This document shows positions 1-6,870 of a stretch of 64,000 bases of DNA, piece after piece. Positions within the stretch are counted from its first letter, which is position 1. Each line of letters begins with the position of its first letter. This DNA comes from Desulfurivibrio sp044068515 (GTDB taxonomy: Bacteria; Desulfobacterota; Desulfobulbia; Desulfobulbales; Desulfurivibrionaceae). The notes beneath the pieces are model-generated. The model was not told where the DNA came from and searched no databases. It saw nothing but the letters and a program-made list of their open reading frames with translations. The stretch covers positions 1 through 64,000 of the forward strand of contig NZ_JBIPKI010000005.1 in assembly GCF_044068515.1 (NCBI RefSeq). Reading direction: 5' to 3'. The translations under genes and the position numbers were made by a program.

Positions 1-498
1 GGCATTCATACCGACAGGACCATCGGCCGGGCCACCTTCAATATTCCCGGCAGTTTTAACGACCACTACTTCCATGGCCTGGCATTGTCCCGGGGGATGG
101 GCGAGTTGCGGCAGCATTTTTCCTGGGAAGTCGAGGGGACGGCGGCCTGGCACCGGGATCGGCGCAGCGGTGTCCGCCAGGATTACCAGGAATTCACGGC
201 CGCCGCCCTGGTGCGCTATCACAACTTGCCGTGGAATCATCTTTTGCCGACCACCGTGGCGGCCGGCAATGGCCTGTCCTACGCCACCAGAAGTCCGCAA
301 ATCGAGGCGGACTTAAACGCCGGCCGGAGCAGGCATCTGCTGAACTACCTGGCTCTCGAGCTGGCTGTGGCTCCCCCCCGCTTTGCGGGAGTGGAACTGG
401 TTTATCGCATTCACCATCGATCCGGGGTATTCGGCTTGTTCGGCGGGGTTCGGGGAGCGTCGGATTTCTACCTGCTGGGTCTGCGCTACCGGTTTTGA
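1..498 (+). CDS. Outer-membrane beta-barrel protein, C-terminal part (5' end outside window)
   Basis: The frame is open from the first base, so only the last 165 residues are seen. They alternate polar and hydrophobic residues as in beta strands and end in Tyr-Arg-Phe, a C-terminal aromatic typical of outer-membrane barrels. The stretch RIHHRSGVFGLFGGVRGASD before the last strand resembles the conserved end of acyloxyacyl-hydrolase/PagL-like or MipA-like barrels, but I cannot assign a family firmly. It converges on the amrS-like gene 60 bp downstream. The role is inferred only as an outer-membrane protein. Confidence 0.6.
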   Translation, partial: GIHTDRTIGRATFNIPGSFNDHYFHGLALSRGMGELRQHFSWEVEGTAAWHRDRRSGVRQDYQEFTAAALVRYHNLPWNHLLPTTVAAGNGLSYATRSPQIEADLNAGRSRHLLNYLALELAVAPPRFAGVELVYRIHHRSGVFGLFGGVRGASDFYLLGLRYRF

Positions 499-559
499 GA
501 AGCCTTTCGCTGCTTGCCCGTTTCGTGATCATTGATCCCATCCCGGCGTCTGTCTCCCA

Positions 560-1573
560 TCAGTCCCAGACCCCCGCGATTTTCTCCCCGCAGGAAGGAC
601 AACGGCCGTCGGCAAGATTGTTCCGGCCGATGCTGAAGCCGAAGCGTTCCAGGAGCAGGGCGTTGCAGGCGGGACAGTAGGTGCTTTCGCCGCCCTCGCC
701 GGGGATGTTGCCCTCATAGACATGGCGCAGGCCGGCGGCCAGCCCGATTTTCCGGGCCTTGCGCAGGGTGGCGACCGGGGTCGGCGGCCGGTCGAGCATC
801 TGGTAGGTGGGATAAAAGGCGGTGACGTGCCAGGGGATGGCCGGATCGACTTCCTTGATGAAGGCGGCAATCCGCCCCAGTTCGTCATCGCTGTCGTTCC
901 AGCCGGGGATGATCAGGGTGGTTACCTCCACCCAGACCCCGAGCCGGCGCATGAGCCGGACATTATCCAGCACCGGCTGCAGGCGGGCTTTGCAGACCTG
1001 GTGGTAGAATTTTTCGCTGAAGGCCTTGATATCGATGTTGATGCCATCCAGCACCGGAGCCAGGTGCCGGGTAACTTCCTCTCCCATGTAGCCATTGCTG
1101 ACAAAGACGTTTTTGATCCCCCGCTGGTGGGCCAGCACCGCGCAGTCGTAAGCGAATTCGTAAAAAATGGTCGGCTCCACATAGGTGTAGCTGATGCTGC
1201 GGCAGTTGGCCTGCTGGGCGGCGTTGACCACGTCCTCGGGGGATCGCTCCCGGCCGATGATTTCGCCTTCGTGGGCGTGAGGATACTGGGAGATCTGGTA
1301 GTTCTGGCAGTGGGCGCAGCGGAAATTGCAGCCCACCGTGGAGATGGAATAAGATTTGCTGCCGGGCAGGAAATGAAAGAGCGGTTTTTTTTCGATGGGA
1401 TCGATATTCTCGGAAACCAGCCGGCCGTAAACCAGGCTGTACAGCTTGCCCTGCCGGTTTTCGCGGACCCCGCAGATGCCGCGCCGGCCCTCCTTGATAT
1501 GGCAGTTATGGTGGCAAAGCCGGCAGAGGACGCTTAACTCTTTTTCCTGGTCATAAAACAGGGCTTCTTGCAT
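560..1573 (-). CDS. amrS: AmmeMemoRadiSam system radical SAM enzyme
   Basis: A 337-residue radical SAM protein, full length for the AmrS family. The SAM cluster motif is CNFRCAHC (CX3CX2C) near residue 83, preceded by KKPLFHFLPGSKSYSISTVG, which is typical of this family. An N-terminal CRLCHHNC...CGVR cysteine set and a C-terminal CPAC...CPSCGEK pair could hold a further metal or cluster. The usual partners, AMMECR1 and Memo proteins, are not in the visible window. The substrate of the family was not settled as far as I know. The start ATG lies 268 bp from the divergent flavoprotein gene. Confidence 0.85.
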   Translation of the reverse strand: MQEALFYDQEKELSVLCRLCHHNCHIKEGRRGICGVRENRQGKLYSLVYGRLVSENIDPIEKKPLFHFLPGSKSYSISTVGCNFRCAHCQNYQISQYPHAHEGEIIGRERSPEDVVNAAQQANCRSISYTYVEPTIFYEFAYDCAVLAHQRGIKNVFVSNGYMGEEVTRHLAPVLDGINIDIKAFSEKFYHQVCKARLQPVLDNVRLMRRLGVWVEVTTLIIPGWNDSDDELGRIAAFIKEVDPAIPWHVTAFYPTYQMLDRPPTPVATLRKARKIGLAAGLRHVYEGNIPGEGGESTYCPACNALLLERFGFSIGRNNLADGRCPSCGEKIAGVWD

Positions 1574-1841
1574 GGCTGTAATCTCCCGCGAGGAGGTCGA
1601 TCGGGGGCGGAGTCTTCTGCCTGAGCTATCCCGGCTAACCTTGCCGGTGACGTTTTTTTATTACAGCACAATCACTTGGCTGCTGTCAAATGGCCGGCCG
1701 GGTTTGGCCGGCTGGGAGTCGGGCTCGCCCGGCGGCCCCGGCATCCCTTATCCCTCTGGACCTTTGTTCTGAATTAGCGCATACTGACAATCAGAGTAGT
1801 TGCCTGCGTTATCCTTAAATTCAATCGAATGAGCGAGCGAA

Positions 1842-3158
1842 ATGACCATGCGGCATTGGCGGAGCGCGTTTTGGCTCGGGATTTATTTTATCATCGCCAC
1901 CGGTCCGTTGCTGGCCATGCTGATTGAACCACCGCCGGGCCGGGGCTTCTGGCGGGAGTTCGCGGTGGGCCTTGGTTTTGCCGGCCTGTCGATGATGGGC
2001 CTGCAGTTTTTTCTTACCGGTCGCTTCCAGCATTTGACCACCCCCTACGGGATTGACGTGGTCTACCATTTTCATCGCAATATCTCCCTGATCGCCTTTG
2101 TTTTTCTTTTTCTCCATGTGGCGGTGCTGCTAAGCGCCAGCCCCGACCTTTTTCTCCTGTTGGCGCCGGCGTCGGCGCCGGTCTGGATGATTACCGGGCT
2201 GATCAGTTTCGGGGCCTTTATCGTCATCATCATAACTTCCCTTTACCGCCTCAAGCTGGGCCTGCCCTACGAGGTCTGGCGGATGATTCACGGCTATGTC
2301 TCGGTGCTGGCCGTGCTGTTGGCCCTGCTCCATATCATCGGGATCGACTACTACACCGAAGGCCCGGTCAAGCGGGGAATCTGGATGGCCATGGCCGCAG
2401 CCTGGCTGCTGGCCCTGGTCCATGTCCGAATCATCAAGTCCTGCCGGATGCTGCGGCGGCCTTATATCGTGGAGGAGGTGGCCCGGGAGCATGGCCGATC
2501 CTGGACTCTGCGCTTGCGTCCTGACGGGCATGGCGGAATGGATTTCAAGGCCGGTCAATTCGCCTGGCTGACCCTGGGCCGCTCGCCTTTTGCCATTACC
2601 GAGCACCCTTTTTCCTTTGCCTCCAGCGCTTTGGAGCAGGGCAGCCTGCGGCTGACCGTCAAGGAACTGGGTGACTTCAGTTCCCGGATCGGGGCCACCA
2701 GGCCGGGGACCCGCGCCTATCTTGACGGACCCTACGGCTCCTTTACCATCGAAGGCCGGGACGCCCCCGGGTTCTGCTTTATCGCCGGCGGGGTGGGTAT
2801 TACCCCGGTTATGAGCGTTCTGCGGACCATGGCCGACCGGGGCGACCGGCGGCCGGTCCTGCTGCTCTATGGCAGCAATAGTTGGGATGACGTCACTTTC
2901 CGGGAAGAACTGGAGAGCCTCCGGCAGCGGCTGCGGCTGAAGCTGGTCCATGTCCTGGATGATCCTCCGCCGGACTGGACCGGGGAAAAGGGCCGGGTCA
3001 CCGTTGAGCTGATGGCCGCCTACCTGCCGGAAAACCGAATGGAGCTGGAGTATTTCATCTGCGGACCCGCCCCGATGCAGAAAGCAATTCAAAAAGCGGT
3101 GGTCAAGCTGGGTTTGCCGCCGGAGAATATCCACTCCGAAAGCTTCAACTTCGTGTAA
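1842..3158 (+). CDS. Ferric-reductase-like membrane flavoprotein (NOX/FRE type)
   Basis: A 438-residue protein. About residues 1-205 form membrane helices with paired histidines suited to bis-His haem (FHRNISLIAFVFLFLHVAV and RMIHGYVSVLAVLLALLHI). From about residue 210 there is an FAD/NAD(P)H module: HPFSFASS binds FAD, GGVGITPVMS and LLYGSNSWDD suit nucleotide binding, and the end CGPAPMQ...IHSESFNFV is the usual ferredoxin-reductase tail. It should carry electrons across the membrane from NAD(P)H via FAD to haem and an outside acceptor. The acceptor is unknown. A diheme cytochrome lies 480 bp downstream on the same strand. The stop codon lies inside the arm of the palindromic array that follows. 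Confidence 0.82.
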   Translation: MTMRHWRSAFWLGIYFIIATGPLLAMLIEPPPGRGFWREFAVGLGFAGLSMMGLQFFLTGRFQHLTTPYGIDVVYHFHRNISLIAFVFLFLHVAVLLSASPDLFLLLAPASAPVWMITGLISFGAFIVIIITSLYRLKLGLPYEVWRMIHGYVSVLAVLLALLHIIGIDYYTEGPVKRGIWMAMAAAWLLALVHVRIIKSCRMLRRPYIVEEVAREHGRSWTLRLRPDGHGGMDFKAGQFAWLTLGRSPFAITEHPFSFASSALEQGSLRLTVKELGDFSSRIGATRPGTRAYLDGPYGSFTIEGRDAPGFCFIAGGVGITPVMSVLRTMADRGDRRPVLLLYGSNSWDDVTFREELESLRQRLRLKLVHVLDDPPPDWTGEKGRVTVELMAAYLPENRMELEYFICGPAPMQKAIQKAVVKLGLPPENIHSESFNFV

Positions 3159-3566
3159 CCGGGCGGCAGAGGCGCATCTTGCGACGATCGAGCCGGCTCA
3201 CATAGCCGAAGTATGCGTCGCCGTCTCGCTTGCCGCAATATGCGCCTCTGCCGCCCGGTTACCGACGGGATTACAGGGGGCGCATCTTGCGACGATCGAG
3301 CCGGCTCACATAGCCGAAGTATGCGTCGCCGCCTCGCTTGCCGCAATATGCGCCTCTGCCGCCCGGTTACCGACGGAATTGCAGAGGCGCATCTTGCGAC
3401 GATCGAGCCGGCTCACATAGCCGAAGTATGCGTCGCCGCCTCGCTTGCCGCAATATGCGCCTCTGCCGCCCGGTTACCGACGGGATACAGGGCGCATCTT
3501 GCGGCGATCGAGCCGGCTCAGATAGCCGAAGTATGCGTCGCCGCCTCGCTTGCCGCAATATGCGCA
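3155..3566 (+). repeat. Four-copy tandem array of a long palindromic element (array A)
   Basis: The core that starts GCATCTTGCG recurs at 3174, 3282, 3389 and 3494, giving periods of 108, 107 and 105 bp. Each unit is an imperfect palindrome: gcatcttgcg and gcaatatgc face each other around a central hairpin (CATAG-CCGAA-GTATG). In the first copy the arms run out to gtaaccgggcggcag (3155-3169) and its complement ending at 3262, so the left arm starts inside the TAA stop of the flavoprotein gene. Copy 4 lacks the full right arm. No ORF of known type lies within it. The same core occurs at 30908-31215, 36938-37044 and 37950-38060. Confidence 0.9.
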
Positions 3567-3637
3567 TTGGTGGCAGGATTGGGGCGGGGGCGGGAGAGTG
3601 GTTCTGGGTTTGCTGAACGATCAGGGAGGTCTGCTGC

Positions 3638-3907
3638 ATGCGGGAGTTATATTCGACCCAACTGGCCATTATTGTAGGGATCCTGGTGCTGATAGCCAGC
3701 GCGGCTTTCGCTTTTCTGCAAGCGCCCGAACTGTTGGAACAACCTGACTCGAGGGCGGCCCGGGCGGTCCAGGTGGTTTCGCATCCGATCGCCGGCATGG
3801 AGGAGTGCAGCCGCTGCCACGGCCTGCGGGGAACCAGCCCCTATCCCAGCAATCACACCGGCTGGAGCGATGAAAGCTGCACCAGATGTCATCAGCCCGC
3901 GTCCTGA
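3638..3907 (+). CDS. Small membrane-anchored diheme cytochrome c
   Basis: An 89-residue protein with one N-terminal hydrophobic segment (about residues 8-27), which serves as signal or membrane anchor, and two haem c motifs, CSRCH and CTRCH, in the last 35 residues. SNHTGW between the motifs supplies a histidine that could be a distal ligand. A GGAGG sequence precedes the ATG by 8 bases. It probably faces the periplasm and may take electrons from the ferric-reductase-like protein upstream; that link is inference from proximity, and a 480-bp palindromic array separates the two genes. Confidence 0.8.
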   Translation: MRELYSTQLAIIVGILVLIASAAFAFLQAPELLEQPDSRAARAVQVVSHPIAGMEECSRCHGLRGTSPYPSNHTGWSDESCTRCHQPAS

Positions 3908-3986
3908 GCGCCAGGATGATCGCTGCGGCGGTTGTCCCGGCCCGGCAATTCCTGACCCGGGGCGGCCCGGTCTCCCGGAGACAACT

Positions 3987-5384
3987 ATGATTATTGCCAG
4001 CTACTATAAAATCCCGGCGGTGCGCCGCCGGATGCTGGAATTTCTCGGTGGTTCCTCACCGGAGCAGGTCTCCGCCGTCTATCTGAGCCGTTGCGATCTG
4101 CCGACTCCGGCGGACTTCCGCCCCCAGCCTCCGACCTCCCTCGACCTGTTCCTCGCCCAGGGCCTTGATGTGGGGCGCTCCTTGTGGGATCGCCATTACC
4201 TGGTAATTCACCTCGATCTTGAATACGTCAATTTCGACTTCCCCGCCGAACCGTATCTCGATGCCCAACGCACCTTCGCCGTGCAGCAGCCGATGGTCGA
4301 TGCCGTCCTCGCCCTGCTCGCCGACTTCGGCCTGCGGCCCTTGCACCTGCTGAGCGGCCGGGGGCATCACTTCGTCTGGCAGGTGCCGCGGGCCAGCTCC
4401 GTTTTCAGCGCCCTGGCGGACCTGGTCGTCCTGCCGCCGCATCTGGCTGAAATCTACCGGGGCCCGCACCCGCCTTATGGCGAGCCGGTGGGCCTGGACC
4501 AGGGCCGGGCCTTTGCCGGCCTGGCCCTGGTGATCGAATATCTGGCCCATCTGATCAAGGAGCGGGCGGCGGCGGTCTCGCCGCTGCCGGTGGAATTGAC
4601 CGCCGTAACCGTCGGTCCCCAGCAGCGGGGCCGGGAAATGGTTTCGGTGGATATCAGCGAATACGCCGATCCCCTCCATTTGCGGATGATCCGGCTGCCC
4701 TTCAGCGTCTATCTCAAGCCCTGGCAGAAATACGGCATCTTGAATCAAGCAACCCGGGATCGCATCCCGGTCATGTTCGCCGTCCCCGCCGGCGGGGCCG
4801 GCCCGGAACGGGCGGTGGCCGCCCTGCGCGATGCCACTCTGGCCGCCGACCTGGCCGCCGTTGCCGATACCAGGATTCCGATTCAGACCGCCGGCACCGC
4901 CCGGCTGTTGGCGGCCTACCGCGCTTCGCCCCTGGCGGAATTTCATCGCCGCTTCTATGCCGCCGAACATGATCCGCCCCAGCAATGGTCGGCGGGCTAC
5001 GATCTTTTTACCGGGGAGGAGTTGCCGCCCTGCGTGGGCCATATTCTCAACCACCCCAACGATCTGCTGCTGCGGCCGGCCGAGATCCGCCAGGTGGTGA
5101 CCACCCTGCTGGCCCTGGGCTGGCACCCCCGCCATATCGCCGGCCTGATTCGCTCCAAGTACGAAAGAGATTACGGCTGGGGCAGCAGTTGGTATCTTTA
5201 TGACGCGGCCAGCCGGGCCGACTTCTATACCCGGGTCTTTGCCGGTCTGATTGCCGTCGGCCTTGATCGGCTCCAGGATTTTAACTGCGTTTCGGCCCGG
5301 GAAAAAGGGCTGTGCCGGGAGCCGCGGGCCGGCTGTGACCTGGAGCTTTTGCGCACAACCCTGCTCAACAGGAGTGAAATATGA
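3987..5384 (+). CDS. Single-chain archaeo-eukaryotic-type primase with PriS-like and PriL-C-terminal-like parts
   Basis: A 465-residue protein; the ATG at 3987 has GGAG upstream. Three primase (AEP) motifs are visible: HLDLEY (catalytic Asp77 and Glu79), LSGRGHHF (residues 122-129) and SVDISEY...MIRLPFSVYLKP (Asp222, Arg236, PFS 238-240). The last closely resembles the KSPFSVHP stretch I recall from eukaryotic PriS. The C-terminal part has ELPPCVGHIL (Cys349) and NCVSAREKGLC...GC (Cys434, Cys443, Cys450), which matches the order and local sequence of the 4Fe-4S domain of PriL. It should make primers or fill gaps, with an iron-sulfur or zinc centre. The next gene overlaps its stop (ATGA). Alternative: a PrimPol-like repair polymerase rather than a replicative primase. 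Confidence 0.75.
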   Translation: MIIASYYKIPAVRRRMLEFLGGSSPEQVSAVYLSRCDLPTPADFRPQPPTSLDLFLAQGLDVGRSLWDRHYLVIHLDLEYVNFDFPAEPYLDAQRTFAVQQPMVDAVLALLADFGLRPLHLLSGRGHHFVWQVPRASSVFSALADLVVLPPHLAEIYRGPHPPYGEPVGLDQGRAFAGLALVIEYLAHLIKERAAAVSPLPVELTAVTVGPQQRGREMVSVDISEYADPLHLRMIRLPFSVYLKPWQKYGILNQATRDRIPVMFAVPAGGAGPERAVAALRDATLAADLAAVADTRIPIQTAGTARLLAAYRASPLAEFHRRFYAAEHDPPQQWSAGYDLFTGEELPPCVGHILNHPNDLLLRPAEIRQVVTTLLALGWHPRHIAGLIRSKYERDYGWGSSWYLYDAASRADFYTRVFAGLIAVGLDRLQDFNCVSAREKGLCREPRAGCDLELLRTTLLNRSEI

Positions 5385-6271
5385 GCGATTGGCCCGTGGG
5401 GCTGTCCACCGGCAGCTTTTACCGTCGCGGCATCATGGAATGCCTGGAGCCGATTAGGGCCCACGGCTTCACGATCCTGGAGATCTGTTCCTACCGAAAG
5501 CACCTCGACTACCAAGACCGGGATCAGGTCCGGCGGATCGCCCGGCACCTGGAAGCCCTGGGCCTGGAAGCCTATTCCTTCCACGCCCCCTTCGCCGGGG
5601 ATCTCGATATCACCGCCCCCGATGAAGGCAACCGGCGCCGCAGCATCGGGGAAATGCTGCGCGCCGCCGAGGCCGCCGCCATTCTTGACGCGCGCTACCT
5701 GGTCCTGCACCCCGGACCGGAAAAGGAACTGGATCTTGGGCCCGCAGAAAATATGGCCCGCCAGCGCGCCGGAATCCTGGCCCTCAATGAAATCGCCGCC
5801 CGCTGCCGGGCCCTTAATCTCCGCCTGGTGCTGGAAAACATGCTCCCGCACCTCTTCTGCGGCGCTATCAGCAACCTGCTGCGCAGTCTGGGGGACATCC
5901 GGGGGGAGGAGGTCGGTACCTGCCTGGATACCGGGCATGGTTTTTTGAGCGGGGAGTTGGACCATATCACCACCGTGCTGGCCGGTTCGCTGAAAATGGT
6001 CCACGCCAGCGACAACGGCGGCCAGTACGACGATCATCTTCCCCCGGGCCGGGGCCGGATCGACTGGTTGCGCCTGTTGAGTCACTTGCAGCGGACGGGA
6101 TTTGCCGGCAGCATTATCCTGGAGCTCAATGGCGACAGCGCCGAAAAACCGGCCAGCCTGCTCCGGCAGGCCCAGGCGGCCCGGCTTTACCTGCGGCGGC
6201 TGCTTCGGCGCCTGGATCTTGAGGCCGGCGCCGCCGGCCCTAAAATGCTGACCGAGGGACGGCCGGACTGA
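5381..6271 (+). CDS. Endonuclease-IV-like / xylose-isomerase-like TIM-barrel protein
   Basis: A 296-residue TIM barrel of the AP_endonuc_2 type. Candidate metal ligands appear in order: FHAPF, LVLHPG, LVLEN, CLDTGHG, MVHASDN, YDDHLPPGRGRIDW and IILELNG. This set is shared by endonuclease IV and sugar isomerases, so the fold does not settle the reaction. The start ATG overlaps the primase stop (ATGA), implying translational coupling. With the primase upstream and PolX downstream, a nucleic-acid substrate is a fair guess, but a sugar isomerase or epimerase cannot be excluded. It is distinct from the true Nfo at 10719-11573. Confidence 0.65.
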   Translation: MSDWPVGLSTGSFYRRGIMECLEPIRAHGFTILEICSYRKHLDYQDRDQVRRIARHLEALGLEAYSFHAPFAGDLDITAPDEGNRRRSIGEMLRAAEAAAILDARYLVLHPGPEKELDLGPAENMARQRAGILALNEIAARCRALNLRLVLENMLPHLFCGAISNLLRSLGDIRGEEVGTCLDTGHGFLSGELDHITTVLAGSLKMVHASDNGGQYDDHLPPGRGRIDWLRLLSHLQRTGFAGSIILELNGDSAEKPASLLRQAQAARLYLRRLLRRLDLEAGAAGPKMLTEGRPD

Positions 6272-6279
6272 GCCGGCAA

Positions 6280-6308
6280 TTGTTAAAGGATACCGATTCA
6301 TCTAAAAT
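6280..6308 (+). promoter_or_regulatory. Sigma-70-type promoter for the exported coiled-coil protein
   Basis: TTGTTA (6280-6285), a 17-base spacer and TAAAAT (6303-6308) match the -35 and -10 consensus at four and five of six positions. It lies 36 bases before the ATG at 6344. The element suggests that the small exported protein gene is transcribed on its own. Confidence 0.55.
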
Positions 6309-6343
6309 ATGAAAACAAACAACAAACTTTACGGAGGTGACCA

Positions 6344-6850
6344 ATGAAAGGACTAAAAGCGGTGAATCTGCTCATCGTGGCGGTGTTGGTGGCTGTTTGG
6401 GGCCTTGCCGGAGGAAGTTTCGCGGCCACGGAGCCCGAAAAAACCACCCGGGAAGATGTGCAGGAAGAAACCCGTGAACTGCTGGATGCGCTCAGGAGCT
6501 ATGGCGCCGATCAGCGCGATGAGGCGAGGGCCAAAGCCAAAAAGGCCCTGGCCAATCTCGATGCCCGGATCAAAGCCCTCGAAGGCAGGATCCAGGATAA
6601 CTGGGACAAGATGAGCAAAACCGCCCGCGAGAAGGCCAGTGAGAACCTGGAGGCCCTGCGCGAGCAACGGGAGAAGGTGGCGGAATGGTACGATCGTTTG
6701 GCCAGCGGCTCCGCTACCGTCTGGGACCAGGTGAAAAAGGGTTTTTCGGAGGCCTACACATCGTTGGCCGAGACCTGGGAAAAAGCGACCCGGGAGTTTG
6801 AGGCCGAGGAGGAGAGCGGCGCTGCCAAGGAACCGGAACCGGCCCGTTAA
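6344..6850 (+). CDS. Exported, highly charged helical protein of unknown function
   Basis: A 168-residue protein with a clear signal peptide (hydrophobic residues about 9-27, likely cleavage after SFA). The mature part is very rich in Glu, Lys, Arg and Ala, with heptad-like spacing (for example EALREQREKVAEWYDRL), so it is probably an all-helical or coiled-coil protein of the periplasm, similar in style to apolipoprotein-like or stress proteins. ACGGAGG precedes the ATG. I recognise no named family. It sits between the TIM-barrel gene and polX but has its own promoter, so a shared role is not implied. Confidence 0.7.
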   Translation: MKGLKAVNLLIVAVLVAVWGLAGGSFAATEPEKTTREDVQEETRELLDALRSYGADQRDEARAKAKKALANLDARIKALEGRIQDNWDKMSKTAREKASENLEALREQREKVAEWYDRLASGSATVWDQVKKGFSEAYTSLAETWEKATREFEAEEESGAAKEPEPAR

Positions 6851-6870
6851 GGGTCCGGGCGCCCAGGGTC

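Noticed and set aside
3155..3566. Regular ~107-bp repeats as a CRISPR array
   Set aside because: The whole unit is repeated with no unique spacers, each unit is a long palindrome, and no cas genes are near.
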